Assembly: GCF_024139115.2 (NCBI RefSeq)
Contig: NC_085141.1
Location: 177,642,994-177,706,993, forward strand
DNA length: 64,000 nt
Direction of reading: 5' to 3'
Source: Armigeres subalbatus
Lineage: Eukaryota > Arthropoda > Insecta > Diptera > Culicidae
Below the pieces are notes generated by a model. That model was given only the letters and a program-made list of their open reading frames with translations, was not told where the DNA came from and ran no database searches. The translations under genes and the position numbers were made by a program. Each line of letters starts with the position of its first letter. Position 1 is the first letter of the stretch. Below are positions 53,790 through 64,000 of the stretch, piece after piece.

Positions 53790-54330
53790 ATATTTCACTG
53801 TCATGAGACGAGTTTAGTACAATTCCATTCAATTCCACCAAATCGTATTACTTTTACATATACGTATTTCGACCTTAACTGTACACACTTAGTTTTTATT
53901 TCTGCAGCTCGGCAAAAATCCGCACAGCCGTACGCCAACAAAATAAAAAGCTGATATTCCGGCAAAAATGATGTTTGTTAGCTGATTTTTGGCAAATCAT
54001 TTGCTGATTTTCAGCACTTTTGACAGAAATCTCGGCAAAAAACATGTTTGCTGGGGCACAGCTGTGCGAATCTCGGTAAAAGTTGACCATTTTGCTGAGA
54101 TCCCGGTTAAAAAAATTAAGTGTGTAAGATCGTCTCGTACTTGACTCGACTCACGTCGAGACACTGAAGACGACCTTACAAGTCAACAGACTTGAGTCGA
54201 GTCAAGTACGAGACACTGAAGACGACCTTACAGTTGAGGTCGAAAAACGTATATGTAAAAGTAATACGATTTGGTGGAATTAAATGGAATTGTAGTAAAC
54301 TCGTTTCATGACAGTGAAATATTTCTTAAA
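53790..54330. mobile_element. Hairpin element, copy 3 (diverged)
   Basis: GTCATGAGACGAGTTTAGTA, TACGTATTTCGACCTTAACT and GTCTCGTACTTGACTCGACT match copies 1 and 2. Here the palindrome extends outward into the long arms of the foldback. Confidence 0.7.
53884..54124. mobile_element. TA-inserted MITE in hairpin copy 3
   Basis: Ends CACACTTAGTTTTT and, inverted, CACACTTAATTTTTT, with TA outside (53882-53883, 54125-54126). The site without the insert, ACTGTAAGG, is seen in the opposite arm and in copies 1 and 2, so the insertion is clean. Confidence 0.8.
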
Positions 54331-55277
54331 TAGTTTCAGTTTTCTAAAATATCTTATTTTCTTACCTGGCTTTATGAAAACGCGATGGTTTTTCTCTTCT
54401 AGTTCTAAGTCGGATACTAGTATTCCCTGTGTCAGTTAATTTATGTAGTAAATGCATTAATTTATGAAGTAAATGCATCTTAGTTCAACACGTCAGTTAA
54501 ATTGTTGAGACGTTCCGAATTGGGGCATATATGCTCATTCCGTGACGGAATTTCCATCTACCGTTCTCGGAAAAGGCGGTTTTCCTCGTGTGATCTAGCC
54601 TTTCCCATTTTTTACAAATGGAACTCGTTTTCGTACCACTGCTTGAATCGAACTGGATGATGTTTGTATAACTGACAACAAATCATGCACATTGTTGTTT
54701 AAATGTTGGTTACTAGTCATACTAACTACCCAGTACCCATGAAAGACAAAATTGTTTCAGCGCGGTATTCTATGTTACCAACTAATATCATATTTAATAA
54801 AAGCAAAATCATCATACAGAGTGTAGTTACTTGTCTCCCATAGACAATATTCACACTTTGGTATGATTAGGAGATTGAAGTGCAATAATTCTGTAATTTG
54901 AATACTGTATTGTGGTTGTATTGTCTATTTTGTCATTGACATTAGAACAATATTATCTCTAACATCCTTTGTTATTTTTTTTTCTATTATTCAAAGAATA
55001 GGTTTTAGGTTATAGTTGGTTGAGGTTGCAAATTGCATATTTGATGATAATTTATTTGGATGTAATCAGGAGGAAATTCACGGTATATATGGTTGCATAT
55101 TAGTGAAATATCGAACGCAAAAATCATTAAATTTGTAACTGCTATAACTTTCGATTCCCTAGATGAAATATTTTGAAATTTTCATAGCAGACACCTGGAT
55201 ATTATATCTTTCGAAAGGCGAGTTCAGAATGGATGGACATTTTATTTCGTTAATAACCGTCACAGGCACACCGTGGT

Positions 55278-57355
55278 TGCCAAATGGGATGACAAAAAAC
55301 ATTTTTGTTAATAGCTCAGTGGAATTGAAAATAATAATACACTTTATGATGGTTTTAGTTGATGCGCCGTGCTGTTCAGTATGCTGTATGTAGTTAGTAG
55401 TATGCTGTTCAGTCCACTTACCCTATGATTTCGCTTGAAAAATGATTGAAAACAATGATTTTCCTCTATAAAACTGTACCTATAGTGGAGCAACAGTACC
55501 AATAGTGGCGAGTCTAATATGAAATCAATGGATAGCACCACTATAGGAACCAACATCAATTTTTACCACTACTAAAGGAACAGCGTGCCCATTAATGGTG
55601 CAAGCAATTTTTGGTATTTGTTGGTGTAAAATAATATCAATCTAATTTTTGTTAGCAAATTTATTAGTTTATTTATTGGCTAAGATATTTACGCTGTGAA
55701 TGTACCATAATTATCGATTTTTGAAAATGTTTTCTATTGTGTATCTATTCAGAATTATTATTGTAATTTGCCTTTTAATCAATTAAAATTACAAATGACC
55801 AATTATTAATGGAATTAAACTTTTAAAAATATTCAAACAGTACAAGGACAAACCTAGTTGGCAGTACGAGTACACTGTTTAAAGGTGTGTTTAAACATTA
55901 GAGGGTTATTTTTTTGTATTTCTCGACACCTCAATGTACCCAAAGCTACCAAATTGATAAAAGCTATTTTCTTCTACACAGTTTGTTTAGTTTCACAAGC
56001 TGCTCAATGAGGTCTCAGTGATTTTTCTCAGTCGTTCCTGGTCCAATGTCAATTATCAACAGTATAAAAGTGAAAATTCCTCCTGCAATGTATAGCAGAA
56101 ATATCGTTAATTTAATGGACAAATAAAGGTGAACATTAGTCAAACAAAATCACCGCCACTTAAGGTGCCACACCGTGCAGTCCGATCCGTACCATGCGCT
56201 GCCGCTGGCTCCTATAGGGCTAGATTGCTCATCAATGTTTTGTCACGCACAACTTTTATTGCATTATTACTGACCACGTGGAAAGTGAAGACAGTTTATC
56301 TTACTGCTAAAGGGCATTTACCGGAGAGCTAGATTAACGCATTACTTGAAATAGAGAAAGTGTTTACGATGATTTTCAATCACTCAAACAATAAATGTCA
56401 GCATTTTTCAATGGCTAAATATGATATGCTTTGAGCTGAGAGCTTTGAGTAGGAGTCGTTATAATTGATAACGAGATTTTTATACTCTGTCGTGCTAGGT
56501 TTTTCTAGGCTAGGTGGCCATTCCGAAAACAAAATTTTGATAGGAGGTGCAATGGTATACACTCGGCCCTCTTTTTACGTCACTTATGGCCCCCCGCCCA
56601 GTAATTATCTTAGTTAAGTCACTCCCAATGATTCAACAATTATCACCTAATAATGTAAACGGAGCTATTGAAACGAGATGTCCCCGTCCTATGGCTTAAT
56701 TGTGATTGTGAATTGATTCTCACTATTATTTTCAACGACACTGCATAGTAAGCCTAGTTAGTTTTGTGTTTGAACTACATTTATGATGTGGTTTCTTCTT
56801 CTTCTTATTGGCATTACATCCCCACACTGGGACAGAGCCTCCTCGCAGCTTAGTGTTCATTAAGCACTTCCACAGTTATTAACTGCGAGGTTTCTATGCT
56901 AGATTACTATTTTTGCATTCGTAACAGGTATGGTGGTGGTAACATATGCGCTGGTGTCTAGTTGTCCTAGAGCCGTTTGTCCTTCTAGAAGATTTGCTAC
57001 TGAAACTTCTCTTGCAAGTTCATTTCTCGAGTGTTCCCATATTTCTCGAACTAGGATATATGGTTCAAACTTTAGTCTAATATGCTGTGATTGAGCACAT
57101 TTCTCGTTGTAAATCTTTATTTATTGAAGCTCTAACCAAAATCTTTCTACCAGACGTCTTGCTTACTTCTGGTTATAACGCCATGTGGTCAAAAACAACA
57201 ATAATCTGTGCACAATCTCTTATATTATTTAAGCAATTAAAAATCTCGAGCGGAATGGACATTATGTTCGACAAATTTTGCTAATCGCAGCTCTGGTGGT
57301 GGCTCTGGTGGGTGTAGGCTAACATAACCTCCTGTTACCCTATTTGGTGTTCGTA
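55278..57355. other. Region with few recognised features
   Basis: 55480-55600 repeats ATAGTGGAGCAACAG / CAATAGTGGCG wording. 56150-56340 holds a plus-strand frame without known motif. Only a SINE piece (56790-56930) could be named. Confidence 0.4.
56790..56930 (-). mobile_element. Feilai-type SINE, truncated
   Basis: CTTCTTCTTCTTATTGGC through CAGTTATTAACTGCGAGG to TTTTGCATTCGTA, then unrelated DNA. The tRNA-like head is missing. Confidence 0.8.
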
Positions 57356-57714
57356 CATGGGCGTAGCCAGGATTTCGAGCAGGGGGGGGGGGCAACTTTT
57401 TTGGGTCTTCTAATTCGTAGTTTTATAAAAACACATGAATATTAGTGCTTGGCACTATTTCCTTCTAAATTCCAGAAACTATGAAACGAAATCCACAACC
57501 AACAGTAAAGGCTGGATCACAATAGCACGTTGCGCTGGGCGTTGAAGTCAGCGTTTTGTACTAGAACGCAACGCTAATTAACGTGACGCATTTATGCCCA
57601 CAATGCAACGTTCGCGTTGTGCGCTTATTAAACAACAATAATGATATTTGAATTTCTAAACAAATCCGCTCTGAAATAATATTGCTCATCAAATAGGCAG
57701 AAAAAAACAATATG

Positions 57715-58320
57715 CAAGCTTCCTCCAGGAATTCGTTCGACAATTGCTCCAGTCATTCTATCCGAAGTTCTATCAGGAATTCTTTAGGAATGCCTCCAGC
57801 AACTTCTTCGGCAATGTCTTCATGAATTTCACCATTAATTTCGCCAGGAAATAATCCAAAAATGTCACCATTATTTACTCCAAGAAATCTTCCACGAGTT
57901 CCTTTATAAGTTCTGCAGGAAATTCTTCAGATAATTACGTGCTGTTTCTCATAAAAAATTCTGAAAAATTGCACCGTGAAGTTCCTAAGAATATTCCGTG
58001 GAAATTCCGCAGAGCTGCCAGTAAACATTCCTGGGAATTTCGCAAAAAATCTTCGAATTTCTTGTGTAAATTCCATAAAATTTTCCCTGAAAGTTTCAAA
58101 TAATTTCTTGTGAAAATTTCAATGAATTTCTCCTGGAATTTCACCGAACATTTAAACAGAAATTATACCAAACATGAAATTTTCTGAGGAATTCCTAGAA
58201 TAATTACCAAAGTAATCCTGAAAGAATTCCTGGGAAAACATCAAGATTTCCACTGGGAGATCCTCCAGGAGTTTCTCCAAAAACTCCTCCGGGAATTCTT
58301 CCAGGAATGCTGTCAGAATT
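57715..58320. repeat. GGAATTCC-type array in hAT-like copy 2
   Basis: Corresponds to 31215-31750 of copy 1, with the same order of variants (CCTCCAGCAACTTCTTCGGC, ATTATTTACTCCAAGAAATC). Confidence 0.8.
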
Positions 58321-60110
58321 GTTACACAAGATACTTTTATTTATTAATTTCGTCAACCGTCGTAGACTAGTACATATAAATATGTATACTTATTTTTTCA
58401 TTTCTTAATGCTAATATACATAAATTGTGAAATATTAAACATATAGGTATTTATAATAAAAATTAACTAGAGATTAAATAGTACAGATAAAAAATGTTAT
58501 ATCTTTTGTCTTAGGGTAAGGGAGGTATTTTGGACCACTTTAGGAGATGGCCAAACAATGTTTCGAATAAAAGCTAGATTTTGTAATAATGCTTGATTAA
58601 TTCCCTATGCAACTAAAAAGTGGTGAATGCTAGTTAGGATGTGTAGGTAAAAATGTTTGTAAATCCCACCGAAAGAACCAAACTATCGTAAATTCTGAAG
58701 ATATGTTAGATTTAATTTTGGACCACCTGTTTTTATTTTGGACCACCTATTGCACATATTTTGGACCACTCGAATAATTGTGTATTGCTTGCAAAGTTAT
58801 GTTACTATTAGATTAAATTAGCGACCTCCATCACTTTCGGCGTTCCATCCTTAAAGTCCGTGTTAAGCAATACATTTTTATAAGCACTCAAAAGCTTAGA
58901 ACAATATCTACTAGCTAAGGGTATTGAAACTAATATCAATTGCAGTACCACTCGGAACAGCTTCATCAAAGCAAAACAAACGTGTTGCATATGCGTCATT
59001 GATAGTAGTGGGTTGCCCGGTTCTTACTTGCTCCTTGCACATTCTTTTTCCAAACGAAACATAATCGTAGAACACGGAACTCTGTTGCATTGGCAAGCAG
59101 CACGGACGGAGAGCTCTAGCAAAGTTTGGTTCTTGTCATGGAGCTTTCTTAACTATTTTCGTATGGAAATAATGAAAACAGTTACATGTTGGTTTAATAG
59201 ACATTTTTCTAGGGCTTACATCAATGAACGGTAATTTATAAATGCGGTATGAACAGTAGTTTATGAAATGTTTGTTTTTAGAGAAATAAATGGTTGGTAA
59301 AAACAAAAGTTATTATTATTATTGTCATCATTCAAGAGGCTGGCTGGCTCACCTCTGGTAGCAAAAAGGCAAAATTTTAGAGATCTAGGAACTAAAAAGA
59401 AGATATGTCGAAAATATGTTCGGATAAATGAAAAATGAACCTATTTTGGTCATGCCTCAGAATACTGTTTTTAAACTTACAATGTTTTGCTCCAGGTCTG
59501 AAACTGCTTCAATTAGGTTCTAATAAGTCAACAACATCATTCACATGTTTTAAATCTATGTACAAATAAACTTACAGCTTTTGAAAATTGAATTCAATTC
59601 TACCATGTCGTCTTGGTTTTGGTCTAATCCAGCCAGAATGGGTAAATACATGAAAATTTTCTTAATAATGGCTATATTTTATAAGAAACAAATGTAGGAG
59701 ATACTTTATGGATAGTTTCTTTTTGCAATAAAACTTAAATGTTGCGTGTTTTATTTAGTTTTGTGTGATATAAAAGCAAAATTCAGCTAGGTGGTCCAAA
59801 ATATGAGCCCGGTCCAAAATACAGCCGTTACCCTATGTGTTGCGATTTCGAATTCTATTAAAATATGTTTTAAGATTCTGCCGAGACATTGTAAAGTCGA
59901 TAGCTTCGCAGTGTTGATTGTAAATGTTCATTATTCGATTCAAAGGTCCAAATTTGGCATAATTTGTTCGATGATAGTTTGTTATAAATAAGGTGCGATT
60001 ACGAAGTTGCCTTGAAGGAATATAAAAGTTGAATTTTGATAAGATTTCAGGTGAATCAACAAGTTGCGAAACGATATCATTTACGAAGGAAACCATTGCT
60101 ATTTCACGCC
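57868..60110. repeat. Tandem duplication, unit 1 (with insertion)
   Basis: 57868-58513 equals 60113-60750, and 59834-60106 equals 60749-61021, almost base for base. The unit is array, LINE 3' UTR and LINE C terminus, about 0.92 kb without the element at 58514-59833. Confidence 0.85.
58514..59833. mobile_element. 1.3-kb TA-inserted element with TATTTTGGACC ends
   Basis: Ends GGGTAAGGGAGGTATTTTGG and, inverted, GGGTAACGGCTGTATTTTGG. TA lies outside (58512-58513, 59834-59835), and unit 2 of the duplication retains the empty site GTCTTATGTG at 60745-60754. TTTTGGACCAC recurs four times inside the left end and, inverted, inside the right end. No transposase motif in frames up to 73 codons. Confidence 0.88.
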
Positions 60111-61021
60111 ATTATTTACTCCAAGAAATCTTCCACGAGTTCCTTTATAAGTTCTGCAGGAAATTCTTCAGATAATTCTTCGTGCTGTTTCTCATAAAAA
60201 ATTCTGAAAAATTGCACCGTGAAGTTCCTAAGAATATTCCGTGGAAATTCCGCAGAGCTGCCAGTAAACATTCCTGGGAATTTCGCAAAAAATCTTCGAA
60301 TTTCTTGTGTAAATTCCATAAAATTTTCCCTGAAAGTTTCAAATAATTTCTTGTGAAGATTTCAATGAATTTCTCCTGGAATTTCACCGAACATTTAAAC
60401 AGAAATTATACCAAACATGAAATTTTCTGAGGAATTCCTAGAATAATTACCAAAGTAATCCTGAAAGAATTCCTGGGAAAACATCAAGATTTCCACTGGG
60501 AGATCCTCCAGGAGTTTCTCCAAAAACTCCTCCGGGAATTCTTCCAGGAATGCTGTCAGAATTGTTACACAAGATACTTTTATTTATTAATTTCGTCAAC
60601 CGTCGTAGACTAGTACATATAAATATACATATTTTTTTCATTTCTTAATGCTAATATACATAAATTGTGAAGTATTTACCATATATTTATAATAAAAAAT
60701 TAACTCGAGATTAAATAGGACAGATAAAAAATGTTATATCTTTTGTCTTATGTGTTGCGATTTCGAATTCTATTAAAATATGTTTTAAGATTCTGCCGAG
60801 ACATTGTAAAGTCGATAGCTTCGCAGTGTTGATTGTAAATGTTCATTATTCGATTCAAAGGTCCAAATTTGGCATAATTTGTTCGATGATAGTTTGTTAT
60901 AAATAAGGTGCGATTACGAAGTTGCCTTGAAGGAATATAAAAGTGGAATTTTGATAAGATTTCAGGTGAATCAACAAGTTGCGAAACGATATCATTTACG
61001 AAGGAAACCATTGCTATTTCA
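60111..61021. repeat. Tandem duplication, unit 2
   Basis: Intact unit that runs on into the rest of the LINE, so unit 1 is the derived copy. The junction at 60106-60113 joins LINE coding sequence (TTGCTATTTCACGCC) to array sequence (ATTATTTACTCC). Confidence 0.8.
60565..60747 (-). mobile_element. 3' UTR and tail of the Jockey LINE
   Basis: On the minus strand it follows the TAA stop and ends AATAAATAAAAGTATCTTGT just before array text. AATAAA is present near the end. Confidence 0.6.
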
Positions 61022-62703
61022 CGCCGCTCTTTCAAAGTCTGTATGTCAATAAGCATGCAGCGTGCTTTGTATGATGGGAGTGGAAATGATGTCCAACCTA
61101 ATTTACGAAGAGCAAATAGTAAAAATTGCTTTTGTACAGATTCTAATCTCTCTTCGTGCGTGATTGAGAAAGGAGACCATACAATACTGCAATATTCCAT
61201 TATTGATCTAACATAAGCTACATAAAGTGTTTTAATTGTATATGGGTCATGAAAGTTATAGCAGAAACGCTTTATGAACCCTAGCATGTTATTATATTAG
61301 CCCTGTGAATGATTGTGTTGTAGTGGTCTACGAAAGAAAGTTTAGAGTCTAAGATTACTCCTAAGTCCCTTACTCTTTCACATTTCTCCACATTCTGATT
61401 CCCTAATGCGATTGAAATGTTTGGTTTTTGATATTAAGTTGCATTTCTTTACATTCAGTTCTAATAGGCTTTTCTTGCACCATATGTAGAATTTGTCTAT
61501 TTCATTGCGGAATACATTGATGTCGACTTCATTTCTTATTTCCATAAAGAGCTTCATATCATCGGCATAAATTAACACTTTAATGTTTTTCAGAATGAAG
61601 GAAATGTCGTTTACGTACAAGATAAAAAGAAGAGGGCCCAAATGAGAGCCTTGAGGGACTCCCGAAGTGACTTGAATTGGTTTTGATTTGTGTCCATTAA
61701 ATTTGATAATTTGTTGGCGGTCAGTTAGGTATGATTCAAGCCATTTCAGGAGTCGTGGTTCAATTCCAATTTTGTGTAGTTTAAAAAGCAGCATCGGTAT
61801 ATCAATGCGATCGAATGCCTTGCTAAAGTCCGTATATAGAGCTTCTACATGGTTGCCGTTATCCATTGCATTCAATGAAAAATCTACGAATTGAAGGAGA
61901 TTTGTTGAGGTCGAGCGACCTTTAAAAAGCCGTGTTGTGTGTCAGTTACTCTGTTTTTGATTTGCAAAAATAGCTTCTCGTTGACAATTGCCTCGAAAAG
62001 TTTTGGAATGCAAGAGATAAGGGCTATGCCACGATAATTACGTACGTCTGATTTTCGACCAGATTTAAATATTGGTACTAGAAAAGAGCTTTTCCATATT
62101 TTTGGGAAGATTCCAGATTCCAGAGACTTATTGAAAAGCCAATATAGAGGAGTAGTGAGTTCTTTTGCTAATTTTTAATAAATACTGGTGGGATCGTGTC
62201 AGGGCCAGGTCCCTTCGAAGCATCCAAGTTCATTAGAGCGTTGAAAATTTCCTGGACTTGAATTTGATTTACACCAACATCTCTGGAAAATTCTGGATAA
62301 AACGCAAAATAATCGCGATCGCGATCTTCTTCCGAAAATGTAGTATAGATGTCTTTGAAAAAATTGGCAAATAAATTACAGTTTTTTTCCGAGCTATCGC
62401 CAACATTTTCGTCGAGGTGCATTACAGATGGGAAATTGTCTGGTTTTAATTTTGTTTTTACGTAATTGAAAAAGTTGTTTTGGACAGGACTTTATTTCAA
62501 GCTCAATTTTTGAATTATATTTTTCAAGTGCATTACTGATGGCTAGATTCAGTTGGTCGCAGATTTCCAAATATTTCGCTAAGTTTTGATCACTCTCTTC
62601 TTTCTTGTAGATTTTATGTGCTTTTTGTTTGCGATTTTTCAATTTTTTTATTTGCCTATTGTACCAACTTGGACTTTTTGTATTTCTTTGTCGTCGTTTT
62701 TTC
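60748..62703 (-). pseudogene. Jockey-type LINE, reverse transcriptase and C terminus (minus)
   Basis: Minus-strand pieces in order: 62394-62703 (linker, SPSWYNRQIKKLKNRKQKAH), 62168-62422 (LDASKGPGPDTIPPVFIKN, the RT entry motif), 61378-61875 (EALYTDFSKAFDRIDIPMLL, SGVPQGSHLGPLLFILYVND and the catalytic LIYADDMKLF intact) and 60748-61287 (IMEYCSIVWSPFSITHEERL, ESVQKQFLLFALRKLGW, TNYHRTNYAKFGPLNRIMN). This order and wording are those of arthropod Jockey-clade ORF2. Frameshifts or stops lie near 62168, 61900 and 61300, so the copy cannot make a full protein. It is 5'-truncated at about 62703, without endonuclease, and is embedded in the array. Confidence 0.88.
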
Positions 62704-63470
62704 TTAAATTCCACCGGCAGTTCCTCCAAGAGTTCCTCCAGGCTTTCCTCCGAGAATCATTACAGTAGTTCTATCGGCAGTTTCTACGGGGGTTCCTCTG
62801 AAAATTCTTCCGGGAAATTCTCCAGAATTTACTCTGGGAATTCATTCAGGCTTTCTTTCTGGAATTCATTTAGTTTTCTTCAGGAATTTATATAGAAATC
62901 CACCCAGAAGCTCCTCCGAGAATTTCTCTGGGAGCTCCTCAGGGAATTCTCCGGGATGTCCTCTGACGATGACGATGGTCCAGCTATATACCCCTACAAA
63001 GGTTTCAGCTACACGAGTTTTGTCTATAAGATGAATTTTCCACGATTTTTTCCGAGGATTCTTCTGATAGTTTCACTAGCATTTCCTCCGGGGGTTCCTT
63101 TAAAAATTCTCCCGGGAGTTTCTTCAGAAATTCCTCCGGAAGTTCCTACAAGAATTCCTCCGAGAGTTCCACCAGTAGCTCATCCAGGAAATCATTAAGG
63201 CTTTTTTCAAGAAATCATTTAAGCTTTCTTCAGAAAGAAGTTCTTCCGATAGTTTATGTGGGGGAGGTCCTCTAGGAATTCTTCTAGGAGTTCCTCCTGA
63301 AATTTTTTCGAGAGTTCTTACGGGAGCTCCTCCGGCAGTTCCTTCGGGAACTTCTCCGGGAGATACACCTCAGAAGAGCAACTCCCAGAGTAATTTCCGG
63401 AGGAACATCCGGGAAAATTCCCGTAGAAATTATCAGAGGAATTCTAAGTTGCTAAGTTAACTAAGTCCCA
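62704..63470. repeat. GGAATTCC-type array after the LINE
   Basis: Resumes directly at the 5' end of the LINE with CCACCGGCAGTTCCTCC. Contains the island shared with copy 1 at 62965-63070 and turns to the inverse orientation at about 63375. Confidence 0.8.
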
Positions 63471-63660
63471 TTTTATTAGGAAATGCTAAGACAATGTAAC
63501 AATAAAACCGAACTTAGTTATCTTCTTGATAAAGGTACAATATGGGTAACCGAAACGTCGGATAAAAACGTAAAACCCGTTTTTGAGCATAAGAAGACTG
63601 AAAGCCATAACCTTAAATATTATTATTATCTTTATTTGAGAAGTTTTCAGTCCAAGGCTG
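63471..63660 (+). other. Non-array insert in copy 2
   Basis: GGTAACCGAAACGTCGG followed by an AAAACCCG stretch and (ATT)n, then TTCAGTCCAAGGCTGGCTCA, wording related to 44728 and 59340. Probably the end of a small dispersed element. The 117-codon frame over it runs on into array sequence. Confidence 0.4.
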
Positions 63661-64000
63661 GCTCACCTCGAATCCAGGAATTCCCTGTGAAGTTCCTGGA
63701 GGGACTCCCGGAGGAACGCTTGGTAAAACTCCAGGAGGAGCTCCCGGAGGTACTCCCACAAAGAAGTCCTGAAATAATTCTTGGAGAAGTTCCTGAAGGA
63801 ATTTCCGGAGAAATATCAGAAGTAATTCCCGAATAAAATACCAGGAGGAATTAATACCGAAATTCCCAGATGAAATCCTGAAAGTATTCCCAAATGAATT
63901 GCTGACAAAATTACTGGATGCATTCCCGGGCGTTTGTTCTGAAGAAATTCCTGGAAGAACTCAATGGAAGATGTCCTGGAGGAACTTTCAAATTAAATTC
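63661..64000. repeat. GGAATTCC-type array, inverse orientation
   Basis: Corresponds to about 32860-32960 plus 33330-33540 of copy 1; the RTE scrap present in copy 1 at 32976-33332 is absent here. Confidence 0.75.

Larger units (their letters stand above)
52855..55277. mobile_element. 2.4-kb foldback with arms of about 1.1-1.2 kb
   Basis: From CCATGGTGTGCCTGTGACGG at 52858 inward, the sequence is mirrored from 55277 inward (CCGTCACAGGCACACCGTGG). Long shared stretches include AATTCTGTAATTTGAATACT and CGAGGAAAACCGCCTTTTCC. The centre is hairpin element copy 3. One MITE (53884-54124) interrupts the left arm only. Confidence 0.85.
57356..64000. mobile_element. hAT-like GGAATTCC element, copy 2 (runs off the window)
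   Basis: Starts CATGGGCGTAGCCAGGATTT with a G-tract and stays collinear with copy 1 (30997-35473): ACACATGAATATTAGTGCTT, the arrays, the island GGTCCAGCTATATACCCCTA (62974) and GTTTGTTCTGAAGAAATTCC (63931) correspond in order. A Jockey LINE and other sequences are inserted. The right end is outside the window. Confidence 0.75.

Noticed and set aside
62956..63836. Pro/Val-rich and Glu-rich frames at the right end
   Set aside because: Array translations, as in copy 1.
1..64000. Endogenous viral elements
   Set aside because: Looked for RNA-virus polymerase or nucleoprotein motifs in the frames; none recognised. Gypsy-type pieces are retrotransposon.

Overview
The window reads as chromosomal DNA of a culicine mosquito, most likely Aedes. 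The grounds are a spliced insect-type NASP gene with an intron of almost 16 kb, several copies of a tRNA-derived SINE that I recognise as the Aedes family Feilai, RTE- and Jockey-type LINEs, and very many short terminal-inverted-repeat elements (MITEs). No sequence similarity search was run. All calls come from reading frames, splice signals, terminal repeats, target-site duplications (TSDs) and comparison of repeat copies with each other.

Layout. 1-5.7 kb is AT-rich non-coding DNA with tandem repeats and two TA-flanked MITEs. 6.0-7.9 kb holds the gene-bearing part: a small unrecognised two-exon gene (89 aa), followed closely on the same strand by the histone chaperone NASP (exons 6853-7576, 7637-7911 and 23753-23992; 412 aa). 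NASP intron 3 (7912-23752) is packed with mobile elements: a SINE split by a 2.8-kb element, a long-TIR element, two inverted copies of a TA-inserting family, and a four-level nest inside the second copy (17931-20867). A sense-strand RTE fragment lies just before the last exon.

24-35.7 kb is dominated by one RTE-type LINE on the minus strand. It is shattered into five pieces by later insertions, the largest being a 4.5-kb hAT-like element (30997-35473) filled with degenerate GGAATTCC-type arrays. 35.7-37.7 kb is a quieter island with a 56-aa small ORF and a possible signal-peptide exon. 37751-44549 is another hAT-like unit with up to five levels of insertions inside. 44.6-55.3 kb carries a near-identical 2.4-kb sequence twice, flanking a scrambled Ty3/gypsy remnant (integrase on plus, gag, PBS and LTR on minus), then a 2.4-kb foldback. 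From 57356 to the window end runs a second copy of the GGAATTCC hAT-like element, hosting a Jockey-type LINE, a local tandem duplication and a TA-inserted element whose empty site is preserved in the sister copy.

Apart from NASP and the small gene next to it, I see no convincing complete host gene. Every retrotransposon found is truncated or frame-broken. No CRISPR array, rRNA, functional tRNA or recognisable viral insertion was seen. The most useful outcomes are the possible two-ORF transcript (small gene plus NASP) and a relative chronology of insertions, several of them proven by empty sites within the window.
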